Position numbers and translations under genes: made by a program
Notes under the pieces: model-generated
What the model was told of the DNA's origin: nothing
The model's database searches: none
Seen by the model: the letters and a program-made list of their open reading frames with translations, nothing else
Part shown: positions 1 to 6,756 of the stretch, in pieces
How positions within the stretch are numbered: position 1 is the first letter of the stretch
How the letters are laid out: each line of letters starts with the position of its first letter
Assembly: GCA_965370045.1 (NCBI GenBank)
Contig: CBDUSI010000081.1
Coordinates: 1 to 20,390, forward strand
Length of the DNA stretch: 20,390 nucleotides
Source: CAZONU01 sp965370045
GTDB lineage: Bacteria > Planctomycetota > SZUA-567 > JAKLDR01
Direction: 5' to 3'

Positions 1-218
1 CTGGCATCGTGCGAATCCCGAAAACGAAGCAGCGCGACGGGACCGCCTGTCGCCCACGGGGTTGGGGCATAACGGCCCATCTCCTTCGTCGGGAACCCGA
101 AGACGATGCTCGGGCATCGACTTCGGAACCCCTCCTCGAATCTGAACCATTCTGCCCCCAATCACGACTGCTCCATTTTTCAACGGCCTGCTAGACCGGA
201 AAGCGGAAATAGAGGCAA
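1..218. other. Leading segment with no recognised gene
   Basis: I find no coding sequence I can support here. The open frames are short, arginine/serine-rich and lack a ribosome binding site. Both plus frames read into from the left edge end in stops without a recognisable protein tail. The stretch could be a spacer after a gene lying outside the window. Confidence 0.4.
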
Positions 219-244
219 GCGGGGCGGTCTCCGGGCCGCCCCGC
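219..244. terminator. Strong GC hairpin, possible terminator
   Basis: A perfect 9-bp stem (GCGGGGCGG, 219-227, pairing with CCGCCCCGC, 236-244) encloses an 8-nt loop. No run of T follows on either strand, so it is not a textbook intrinsic terminator. It lies just upstream of the promoter at 261-289 and might insulate that promoter from transcription entering from the left. Confidence 0.35.
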
Positions 245-260
245 CCACTTGGGAATAGCC

Positions 261-289
261 TTGCAGGCTCCGCACTGATGGGGGATAAT
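261..289 (+). promoter_or_regulatory. Sigma-70-type promoter for the WG-repeat gene
   Basis: TTGCAG (261-266) and GATAAT (284-289) are separated by exactly 17 bp. The predicted start near 296 gives a leader of about 57 nt before the ATG at 353. Confidence 0.6.
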
Positions 290-352
290 GCGCTCTCGCG
301 GGCCGGGTGAGGGGTCCGCGCGCCGGGGGGACTGGATGTCAGGGGGTTTTCG

Positions 353-1447
353 ATGAGCAAGACCAAGTTCGTGTTTCTGGCCGTCTTGGCCGTTCTGGCT
401 CTGCCGGGCGCGCGCGTTGCCCAAGGCGGCGATCTCTTCATTATCAGGCAGGCCGGCAAGCTCGGCTACATCGACAAAACCGGCAAGGTGGTGGTCGAGC
501 CCCAGTTCGACCGGGCCGAGAGCTTCAGCGAGGGGCTGGCGGTCGTCCGGGTCGGCGGCCGGCGCGGCACCTGCGGCTACATTGACGAGACGGGCAAGTT
601 CGCGATCAACCCGCAGTTCGATGACGCCCGCGGCTTCAAGGACGGAATGGCGCTGGTGCGGGTCGGCAAGCAGTACGGCTTCATCGACAAGAGCGGCAAG
701 CAGGTCATCAAGCCTCAGTTCAACCGGGCCGAGCCCTTCTCCGAGGGCCTGGCGCTGGTCAGGATCGGCAAGAAGTACGGGTACATAAACAAAGAGGGCA
801 AGTACGTCATCAATCCGCAGTTCGCCCTGGCGGGCAGCTTCTCGGAGGGCCTGGCCGTCGTCCGGGTGGGCAAGAGCTACGGCTACGTGGACAAGACCGG
901 CAAGCTGGCCATCAACCCGCAGTTCGACCGGGCCGAAAGTTTCAGCGCGGGCCTGGCCCGCGTGAAGGTCGGCGGCTTTCGCGGCAAGTACGGCTTCGTG
1001 GACAAGTCCGGCAAGTACGTCATAAACCCCCAATATGCCGACGCCGGGCAGTTCTCTGGCGGGCTGGCAGAAGTGAGAAGCGGCAAGAAGTACGGTTACG
1101 TCGACAAGGAGGGCAAGCAGGTCATCAAGCCGCAGTTCGAGGAGGCCGGCAGCTTCTCCGAGGGGCTGGCCCACGTGCGGGTCGGCAAGAAGTACGGCTA
1201 CGTCGACAAGGAGGGCAAGATGGCGGTCAATCCCCAGTTCGACCGGGCCGCGAGCTTCTCCGAGAACCTGGCCTGCGTGCGGTCGGGCAAGAAGTTCGGA
1301 TACATCAGCAAGACCGGCAAGCTGATCATCGACGCGCAGTTCGACAGCGGCGAGCCCTTCTCCGGCGGTCTGGCCCGCGTGCGGGTCGGCAGGGCCGAGG
1401 GTTACATAGACAAGACCGGCAAGTTCGTCTGGAACCCCGTCAAGTAG
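353..1447 (+). CDS. Secreted WG-repeat protein
   Basis: The 364-residue protein starts at an ATG preceded by AGGGGG (341-346) at 6-nt spacing. Residues 1 to about 24 form a signal peptide (short basic start, then a Leu/Ala/Val core). The rest is about ten tandem units of roughly 35 residues of the form YGYVDKTGK...INPQFDRA.SFSEGLA.VRVG. This is the WG (KWG) repeat, with Tyr often replacing the usual Trp. The repeats are very regular and cover nearly the whole mature protein, with no catalytic domain attached. WG repeats are thought to form beta-rich scaffolds; no specific role can be read here. It has its own promoter and a hairpin after the stop, so it is probably monocistronic. The identification is secure, the function unknown. 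Confidence 0.93.
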   Translation: MSKTKFVFLAVLAVLALPGARVAQGGDLFIIRQAGKLGYIDKTGKVVVEPQFDRAESFSEGLAVVRVGGRRGTCGYIDETGKFAINPQFDDARGFKDGMALVRVGKQYGFIDKSGKQVIKPQFNRAEPFSEGLALVRIGKKYGYINKEGKYVINPQFALAGSFSEGLAVVRVGKSYGYVDKTGKLAINPQFDRAESFSAGLARVKVGGFRGKYGFVDKSGKYVINPQYADAGQFSGGLAEVRSGKKYGYVDKEGKQVIKPQFEEAGSFSEGLAHVRVGKKYGYVDKEGKMAVNPQFDRAASFSENLACVRSGKKFGYISKTGKLIIDAQFDSGEPFSGGLARVRVGRAEGYIDKTGKFVWNPVK

Positions 1448-1471
1448 GAACTTCAATAGTTCGCGCGAGCC

Positions 1472-1500
1472 GCCCGGCCGGGAGCGATCCCGGCACGGGC
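1472..1500 (+). terminator. Terminator-like hairpin after the WG-repeat gene
   Basis: A 12-bp stem (GCCCGGCCGGGA, 1472-1483, against TCCCGGCACGGGC, 1488-1500) has one bulged A and a GCGA loop. It starts 25 nt after the stop codon. The following sequence, GTTGCTTGTAT, is only moderately T-rich, so termination may be partial. Confidence 0.5.
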
Positions 1501-1572
1501 GTTGCTTGTATACTGGCCGGAGACCCGCCGGGGGGCGCGATTGCATCACTTGCGCGCGCCGGTCCGGCAGGG

Positions 1573-1614
1573 GCTGTACAGCGCGGCCCTTGGCTTGTAT
1601 CATTGCTGTACAGT
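1573..1614. promoter_or_regulatory. Promoter flanked by twin GCTGTACAG palindromes
   Basis: TGTACA (1575-1580), a 17-bp spacer and TATCAT (1598-1603) form a plausible promoter reading right. The -35 hexamer is the core of a perfect palindrome, GCTGTACAGC (1573-1582). GCTGTACAGT (1605-1614), a near copy, lies just after the -10. The two sites are 32 bp apart, close to three helical turns, as expected for paired dimer operators. The regulator cannot be identified. Confidence 0.5.
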
Positions 1615-1631
1615 AAGAAGGGAGGCCAGAA

Positions 1632-1871
1632 GTGAAAGCCAGTCTGCCGTCCGGAAAGAGCGCGGGGGAGCTGCTGGACATGTACTACCTCCAGGCGCGG
1701 ATGCACCTCCTGGAAACCGCGGCGATCCTCGACCGCATCGAGCGCCATCCGGGCTCCGGTGAGGTGAAGGATGACCCGCGCCTGAAGCGCATCGAGGCCG
1801 CCGCGCGGCTGCTGGTCGACGGCCAGCCCGAGCGCGCCGAGCGCTTCCAAAAGCTCTTCAGCGTGAAGTAG
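1632..1871 (+). CDS. Small helical protein paired with TatD-like hydrolase
   Basis: The 79-residue protein starts with GTG, preceded by GGAGG (1621-1625) at good spacing. It reads as two amphipathic helical segments: LDMYYLQARMHLLETAAILDRI (about residues 15-36), and a second after the DDPRLKRIEAA stretch that ends in ERAERFQKLFSVK. It has no signal peptide or cysteine motif. Its stop lies 9 nt before the ATG of the TatD-like hydrolase, whose ribosome site (GAGGTG) sits in that gap, so the two are almost certainly cotranscribed. I do not recognise a named family, although I recall similar short proteins beside hydrolases of this type. It may be an accessory or partner subunit of the hydrolase; that is inference from context. 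Confidence 0.75.
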   Translation: MKASLPSGKSAGELLDMYYLQARMHLLETAAILDRIERHPGSGEVKDDPRLKRIEAAARLLVDGQPERAERFQKLFSVK

Positions 1872-1880
1872 AGGTGCGAC

Positions 1881-2714
1881 ATGAAAGTGATTGAGCCGCA
1901 CATCCACATGATCGCCCGCACCACCCAGGACTACGAGCGCATGGCCATGATGCACACGGTCTGCTGCGTGGAGCCGGCCTTCTGGGCGGGTTACGACCGG
2001 CCCAGCGCGGAGGCCTTTTACGACTACTTCAAGCAGATCACCGAGTTCGAACCCAAGCGCGCGGCCGAGTACAACATCACCCACTACTGCCACATCTGCA
2101 TGAACCCCAAGGAGGCCGAGAACGTCTCACTGGCCCGCGAGGTCATATCCTTCATGCCCGAGTTCCTGGAAAAGCCCAACGCCCTGGGCATCGGCGAGAT
2201 CGGCCTCAACAGGAACACCCGGAACGAGATGACCATCTTCGAGGAGCAGGTCGACCTGGCCGTGAAGATGGACCGGGTCATATGGATCCATACCCCGCAC
2301 CTCGACGACAAACTCAAGGGCACGGAGATGATGGTCGCGCACTTGAAGGGCCGCTCGGACCTGGACCCCGAAAAAGTCTGCTTCGACCACGCCGAGGAGC
2401 ACACTATCAAGCTCATTCGCGACGCGGGCTTCTGGGCCTCGATGACTATTTATCCCGTAACCAAGAACTCCCCGTCGCGCGTGGTGGACGCCATCGAGCG
2501 CTTCGGCCTGGAGCACATCATGGTCGACGCCTCCGGCGATTGGGGGCCCTCGGACCCGCGCACGTTGCACGAGGCCATTTTCGAAATGAAGAAACGCGGC
2601 CATCGCGAGGAGAACATCGAGACGGTCTTCTACAACAACCCCTGCTACTTCCTGGGCGGCAGCGAGAAGTTCGCCTTCAAGCCGACCCGTCCGCGCGAGG
2701 AGGCCTGGGGCTAG
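1881..2714 (+). CDS. TatD-like metal-dependent hydrolase
   Basis: The 277-residue protein belongs to the amidohydrolase superfamily and resembles TatD or EboB-type hydrolases. The expected metal-site residues are visible in order: H7-x-H9 in EPHIHM, E106 in GIGEIGLN, H137 in WIHTPH, H170 in FDHAEE, and D220 in DASGDWG. It is soluble and has no signal peptide. TatD-like enzymes include nucleases and other phosphoester or amide hydrolases; the substrate here is unknown. It is the second gene of an operon with the 79-residue protein, under the promoter at 1575-1603. The SpoIIE phosphatase follows after an 85-nt gap. The superfamily call is firm and the subfamily is inferred. Confidence 0.88.
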   Translation: MKVIEPHIHMIARTTQDYERMAMMHTVCCVEPAFWAGYDRPSAEAFYDYFKQITEFEPKRAAEYNITHYCHICMNPKEAENVSLAREVISFMPEFLEKPNALGIGEIGLNRNTRNEMTIFEEQVDLAVKMDRVIWIHTPHLDDKLKGTEMMVAHLKGRSDLDPEKVCFDHAEEHTIKLIRDAGFWASMTIYPVTKNSPSRVVDAIERFGLEHIMVDASGDWGPSDPRTLHEAIFEMKKRGHREENIETVFYNNPCYFLGGSEKFAFKPTRPREEAWG

Positions 2715-2799
2715 CGGAACTTCTCCCCATAGGCTCTTGACTCCGTGCCGCTCGGCGGCGAGGCTATGTGCGGTCCGCGCAATCCCGGGAGAAACCCGC

Positions 2800-4047
2800 T
2801 TGCCCTGCAGCACCGAGGACGCCGCCAGACTGATCGAAGCCTGCCGCCAGCTGGTCGCCAGCCGGGACGTCGACGAGGTCATGGACCGCGCCGCGCGCTC
2901 GGCCGCCGAGCTGCTGGGCGCCGATGCAGTGCGGCTGCTGTGCGTCGACGAGACCGGTGCCGAGCTGATCCTCGAACGCGTCTTGCTCGGCGGAGAATTG
3001 AAGCGTCCCGCCGGCGCGCGGGTGCCGGTGGGCAAGGGGCTGGTCGGCCTGGCCGCCGAGGGCGCGGGCAGCATCTCTGACGATGCTGGCAAGGACCGCC
3101 GCTTTGACGCCGAGGTCGACGGGGTCCAGGGCCTGGACGTCCGCTCGCTGGTCACCGCGCCGCTGGGGGCCGATGGCAGCGTCGCCGGGGTCATCCAGGC
3201 GGCGGGCTCCCGCGCCGGGGCCTTCGGCTCCGATCACCTGGAGTTGCTTTCGCGTTTTGCGGGGCTGGCCGCCGCGGCCCTCGGCAGCGCCCGCATGCAC
3301 CGCCAGGAGCTTGAAGTCCAGCGCGCCCGGCGGGAGCTCTCCATCGCCGCGGACATCCAGAAGAGCCTGTTCCCCACTGAGCTGCCGGACACCGGCGACT
3401 TCGCCTTCGACGCGGTATGCCTGCCCGCCGAGGAGGTCGGCGGGGACCTCTACGACGTCTTCCCGTTCCCCGACGGACGCCTGTGCGCGGTGCTGGGCGA
3501 CGTCTCCGGCAAGGGCGTGCCGGCCGCGCTGTACATGACCTGGATGGTCGCCGAGCTGCGCCTGCTCTCCGAGCGCGCCGCGGGTCTCCCCGAAATGATG
3601 GCCGATCTCAACCGGCGGCTCTGCGCGCGCTCGACGCGGGGCATCTTCGTGACCCTGATGGCCGGGCTCTTCTCTTCGGAGGGCGGGCGCATCGAGGTGG
3701 CCAGCGCCGGGCATCATCCGCCGCTGCTGCGCCGCGCCGACGGCGTCGTCGAGGAGGTGCCCTATCCCTCGGCCCCCCCGCTGGGCATCAACCCCGATCA
3801 GACCTACCCCACGGCCTGCTTCACGCTGGCCCGCGGCGAGGCCGCCCTGGGCTTCACCGACGGAGTGACAGAAGCCCGCAACCAGCAGGACCAGGAGTTC
3901 GGCCTGGAGCGTCTCAAGGAGGTCTTCGCCGAGGGCGCCGGGCGAGGCACCCTGCGGCGCATACTCAAGCGCCTGGCGCGCTTCACCGGCGGGAGCCCCC
4001 AGCGCGATGACACCACCATGGTGCTGATGTGGCGGAAGCACTCGTAG
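2800..4047 (+). CDS. GAF domain-SpoIIE (PP2C) serine phosphatase
   Basis: I place the start at the TTG at 2800 because GGGAG (2787-2791) lies 8 nt before it. A TTG at 2737 would also be in frame but lacks a ribosome site. The product has 415 residues. Residues 10-165 form a GAF-type sensory domain. A short coiled linker (about 166-188) ends in AADIQKSLFPTELPD, typical of RsbU/SpoIIE proteins. The PP2C catalytic domain follows, with acidic metal ligands D216 (GGDLYD), D234 (GDVSGKG), D354 (FTDGVTEA) and D403/D404 (QRDDTT). Such enzymes usually dephosphorylate an STAS anti-anti-sigma partner to control a stress or general regulator. No partner kinase or STAS gene is in the window. It is cytoplasmic; the ligand of the GAF domain is unknown. 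Confidence 0.9.
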   Translation: MPCSTEDAARLIEACRQLVASRDVDEVMDRAARSAAELLGADAVRLLCVDETGAELILERVLLGGELKRPAGARVPVGKGLVGLAAEGAGSISDDAGKDRRFDAEVDGVQGLDVRSLVTAPLGADGSVAGVIQAAGSRAGAFGSDHLELLSRFAGLAAAALGSARMHRQELEVQRARRELSIAADIQKSLFPTELPDTGDFAFDAVCLPAEEVGGDLYDVFPFPDGRLCAVLGDVSGKGVPAALYMTWMVAELRLLSERAAGLPEMMADLNRRLCARSTRGIFVTLMAGLFSSEGGRIEVASAGHHPPLLRRADGVVEEVPYPSAPPLGINPDQTYPTACFTLARGEAALGFTDGVTEARNQQDQEFGLERLKEVFAEGAGRGTLRRILKRLARFTGGSPQRDDTTMVLMWRKHS

Positions 4048-4161
4048 ACGGGTAGCGGTGACGGCTCCCCGTCCTCGCCGGTTTACACGATTTGCGAGAA
4101 TACTGCGGCCCGGGGAGCGTCTATTTTTCCGGAATGTCCGCCCGCGGGCGGGGTGAACCAA

Positions 4162-4170
4162 GGGGGGGGG
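4162..4170 (+). repeat. G9 homopolymer tract upstream of lipoprotein gene
   Basis: Nine consecutive G residues lie 36 nt before the ATG at 4207. A GC palindrome (CCGCCCGCGGGCGG) just precedes the tract. Homopolymer runs of this length can slip, so the tract could vary between cells and change the leader or promoter spacing. No -35/-10 pair is convincing around it. Confidence 0.45.
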
Positions 4171-4206
4171 ATTGTGCGTTATCCCTGTCAACTGAGGAGA
4201 CATGCC

Positions 4207-5658
4207 ATGCGCAAGCCGCTCTCCGCGCTAATTCTGGCCGCCTGTGCCCTCTTTGCCGCGTCCTGCAGCTCGGAGGGCGCCGGGGGGGGCGCGCGCTACA
4301 AGAGCGCGCTCATCGAGAAGGTCCCCCACGTCAGGCAGAAGCCGGACTTCTGCGGCGAGGCTTGCGCCGAGATGTGGCTCAGGAAGCTGGGCAGCAAGAT
4401 CGACCAGGACGAGGTCTTCGACCGCTCCGGGGTGGCGCCCGCCTACGGCCGGGGCTGCCACGCCGCGGAGTTCAAGCGCGCGCTGGAGGGCCTCGGTTTC
4501 AAGACCGGCATCGGCTGGACCCGGGTGGAGGTGGCCAAGGCCAAGACAGGGATGGAAGCCGCCTGGAAGGCGCTCCACGCGGATCTCGGCGCCGGGGTTC
4601 CCTCAATCATCTGCACGCGCTACGCGGACAAACCCAAGACCACCGAGCACTTCCGCTTGATCCTGGGTTACGACTCGAAGAAGGACGAGGTGATCTATCA
4701 CGAGCCCGCCGAGGACAAGGGCGCTTACCGGCGGATGAAGCGCGCGCTTTTTCTCAAGCTGTGGCCGCTGAAGTACAAGCCCGACACCTGGACCCTGGTG
4801 CGCTTCCGCCTGGAGGTGGGCAATCTCGCCAAGTCCCAGCCCAGGAAGGGCTTCACCAGCGCGGATTACGCCCAGCACGTGATGGCGCTCAAGAAGAAGA
4901 TCGAGAAGGCCCTGCCCGGCAAGAAGTTCCACATCGTGGTCCAGCGTCCCTTCGTGGTGATTGGCGACGAAGATTCCCGCGTCGTCAAGACCCGCGCGGT
5001 GCGCACCGTCAAGTGGGCACGGGACAAGCTCAAGGCCGAATACTTCGCCAAGGATCCGGCGGACATCCTGGACGTGTTCCTCTTCAAAGGCAAAGCCAGC
5101 TACATGACCGGGGCCAAGGCGCTCTTCGGCCACACGCCCTCCACCCCCTACGGCTACTTCTCATCGGCGGAGAAGGCCCTGGTGATGAACATCGCCACCG
5201 GCGGGGGCACGCTGGTCCACGAGATCGTGCATCCCTTCGTGGCCGCCAACTTCCCGGCCTGCCCCTCCTGGCTCAACGAAGGCCTGGGCTCGCTCTACGA
5301 GCAGGCCAGCGAGCGCAAGGGGCGCATCATCGGCCTGACCAACTGGCGGCTGGCCGGGCTGCAGAAGGCCATCAAGGCCGGCAAGGTGCCGGAGTTCAAG
5401 AAGCTCTGCTCCACGACCACCGATCAGTTCTACAACAAGGACAAGGGCACCAACTACGCGCAGGCGCGTTACCTGTGTTACTACCTGCAGGAGAAGGACC
5501 TCCTCAAGACGTACTACCACGCCTTCTTCAAGGACCGCAAGAAGGACCCCAGCGGCTACGGAACCTTGAAGAAGACCCTGGGCCTCAAGACCGACAAAGA
5601 AATGCAGAAGTTCAAGAAGGACTGGGAAGCCTGGGTGCTCAAGCTGCGGTTCAGGTAG
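4207..5658 (+). CDS. Lipoprotein with C39-like and gluzincin-like peptidase regions
   Basis: I start at the ATG at 4207 because GAGGAGA (4194-4200) sits 6 nt before it and a lipoprotein signal follows (MRKPLSALIL..., lipobox AASC with Cys20). The product has 483 residues. Residues 38-205 look like a papain-fold C39-type peptidase: C49 in DFCGEAC, H148 in EHFRLILGYD and D156 nearby, with Q44 as possible oxyanion residue. Residues about 235-480 resemble peptidase MA-type (gluzincin) proteins: HEIVH (338-342) supplies two His and a Glu, and E358 in SWLNEGLGSLYE is the likely third zinc ligand. Two potential proteolytic sites in one exported chain is unusual. The C39-like half might instead be a non-cutting cell-wall or processing module. 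Substrate is unknown. Confidence 0.85.
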   Translation: MRKPLSALILAACALFAASCSSEGAGGGARYKSALIEKVPHVRQKPDFCGEACAEMWLRKLGSKIDQDEVFDRSGVAPAYGRGCHAAEFKRALEGLGFKTGIGWTRVEVAKAKTGMEAAWKALHADLGAGVPSIICTRYADKPKTTEHFRLILGYDSKKDEVIYHEPAEDKGAYRRMKRALFLKLWPLKYKPDTWTLVRFRLEVGNLAKSQPRKGFTSADYAQHVMALKKKIEKALPGKKFHIVVQRPFVVIGDEDSRVVKTRAVRTVKWARDKLKAEYFAKDPADILDVFLFKGKASYMTGAKALFGHTPSTPYGYFSSAEKALVMNIATGGGTLVHEIVHPFVAANFPACPSWLNEGLGSLYEQASERKGRIIGLTNWRLAGLQKAIKAGKVPEFKKLCSTTTDQFYNKDKGTNYAQARYLCYYLQEKDLLKTYYHAFFKDRKKDPSGYGTLKKTLGLKTDKEMQKFKKDWEAWVLKLRFR

Positions 5659-5673
5659 GGGACTGAGTGGTCC

Positions 5674-6252
5674 ATGAGCAAGAAGACAAGGGTTGTGCTG
5701 CTGGCTGCCTGCCTGGGCATTGCTGCTACCAGCGTCTTGTTCTGCGTGGCGTACAGCCGTTGGCGCGCGACACCTCAGCGCCGGGAGGCGGCGCGTCTGG
5801 CCCGTCTGAACCAGAGGATTTCGGGGTTCGCTACTGACGACGAGGTACGCGGGGCGCATCTGCGCATGACCCGGGTTCATAACTTCGGGGGGTATCTGTT
5901 CGAGTGGCAGTACGCCGACGGCAAGCTCATCTACACGGAGCGCCGGGGAATGCCCGGCACGTCGAGGTCTTCGAGAAGTCTGCCGCTGACTGAGGCGCAT
6001 CGACAACTCCTCTCCGACATTGTGAACCTTATCAAGAAGCAGAAACTGTGGGACCAGGCAGACCAGTCTCAACCGGTGACCGACGGTGGTGAGGATGCCT
6101 ACGAGTTCACCGTTGGAGGACGGCACGGCAAGTTCAAGTTGGTGAATACAAGCCCTCCGCACCTTGACATCTTCGAGCATAAGTGCCGGAAGTTGTTGGA
6201 GCTGTCCAAGAAGCAGGCCAAGGTGCCGGTTCCCCCAAGCAAGGCGCCATAG
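5674..6252 (+). CDS. Membrane-anchored protein of unknown function
   Basis: The 192-residue protein starts at an ATG 15 nt after the stop of the lipoprotein peptidase, so cotranscription is likely. The ribosome site is weak (a GGGGA stretch about 10 nt upstream). Residues 6-26 form a single hydrophobic segment after a KKTR start, giving an N-in signal anchor. The remainder is polar and predicted outside the membrane. It alternates strand-like stretches (GGYLFEWQYADGKLIYTERR; AYEFTVGGRHGKFKLVN) with a helix (LTEAHRQLLSDIVNLIKKQ), and ends in a Lys/Pro tail. I recognise no family. Codon use is visibly less GC-biased than in the neighbours, which may mark recent arrival. Its place beside the peptidase suggests, but does not show, a shared envelope role. 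Confidence 0.72.
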   Translation: MSKKTRVVLLAACLGIAATSVLFCVAYSRWRATPQRREAARLARLNQRISGFATDDEVRGAHLRMTRVHNFGGYLFEWQYADGKLIYTERRGMPGTSRSSRSLPLTEAHRQLLSDIVNLIKKQKLWDQADQSQPVTDGGEDAYEFTVGGRHGKFKLVNTSPPHLDIFEHKCRKLLELSKKQAKVPVPPSKAP

Positions 6253-6311
6253 CGCGTCCCGCACCGTCCCTGCGCTCGCCTCAGCAAGGGTCGTCGTGCC
6301 GTTACCTCGCC

Positions 6312-6340
6312 TTGCGCCCCATCCTCCCAGCGTGTATCAT
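6312..6340 (+). promoter_or_regulatory. Sigma-70-type promoter for VOC/Ldh2 operon
   Basis: TTGCGC (6312-6317), exactly 17 bp, then TATCAT (6335-6340). The predicted start near 6347 leaves a very short leader carrying the ribosome site GAGGAG just before the GTG at 6361. Confidence 0.62.
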
Positions 6341-6360
6341 ACCTTCCGAGGAGGAGCACA

Positions 6361-6744
6361 GTGAAAATCGAACACGCCGCCTGGAGCGTTGAGGACCCCG
6401 TCGCCGCCGCCGAGTGGTACGTCGAGCACCTGGGCATGAAGATAGTCCGCTCGGGTGGCGAGCCGGCGCACGCGCGCTTCCTGGCCGGCGCCACCGGCCG
6501 GGTGCTGCTGGAAATATACAACAACCCCAGGGTGAAGGTGCCGGATTACCGGAAGACTGATCCCTTGACGATCCACCTGGCCTTTTGCGCCAAAGATGTG
6601 AAGGCCGAGTGTGATCGCCTGGCGGCCGCCGGTGCGACGGTGCACGCCGGCTGCGAGAAGATGGACAACGGCGACGAGATGGCCATGCTCCGCGATCCCT
6701 GGGGATTCCCGATACAGATTCTCAAGCGCGCCGAGCCGATGTGA
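6361..6744 (+). CDS. VOC-family (glyoxalase/dioxygenase fold) protein
   Basis: The 127-residue protein starts at GTG with GAGGAG upstream. It has the paired beta-alpha-beta-beta-beta layout of the vicinal oxygen chelate fold: an N-terminal half beginning KIEHAAWSV and a second beginning LTIHLAFCAKDV. Metal-ligand positions are filled by H5, E51 (VLLEIYNN) and H72. The fourth, usually Glu in DP.G..IEL, is Q119 (DPWGFPIQIL), so metal binding may be altered. Members isomerise, cleave or bind small metabolites, and the substrate cannot be inferred. It is the first gene of a likely operon with the Ldh2-family oxidoreductase (12-nt gap). The pairing suggests both act on the same hydroxy or keto acid; that is inference. 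Confidence 0.85.
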   Translation: MKIEHAAWSVEDPVAAAEWYVEHLGMKIVRSGGEPAHARFLAGATGRVLLEIYNNPRVKVPDYRKTDPLTIHLAFCAKDVKAECDRLAAAGATVHAGCEKMDNGDEMAMLRDPWGFPIQILKRAEPM

Positions 6745-6756
6745 GGAGAGTTCGAA

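Noticed and set aside
9..194. Short plus-strand frame at the left edge
   Set aside because: It has no ribosome site, poor codon pattern and no similarity I recognise.
1501..1514. TATACT after the WG-repeat hairpin as a second promoter
   Set aside because: No acceptable -35 hexamer lies at 16-18 bp spacing, and no extended -10 TG is present. The promoter at 1575-1603 is better.
191..1681. Long minus-strand open frame across the WG-repeat gene
   Set aside because: It mirrors the repeat periodicity of the plus-strand gene, which has a signal peptide, ribosome site and promoter. In GC-rich DNA the opposite frame often stays open.
2737..2799. Upstream TTG extension of the phosphatase
   Set aside because: The TTG at 2737 has no Shine-Dalgarno, and the added residues look like translated spacer. 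The TTG at 2800 has GGGAG at 8-nt spacing.
2764..4203. Minus-strand open frame of 479 codons opposite the SpoIIE phosphatase
   Set aside because: Its composition is Gly/Ala/Arg-rich without motifs, while the plus frame holds clear GAF and PP2C signatures.
4092..5666. Plus-strand 524-codon frame overlapping the lipoprotein peptidase
   Set aside because: It is the shifted frame of the peptidase gene, rich in Arg/Gly/Gln with no domains. The true frame has a lipobox and two catalytic motifs.
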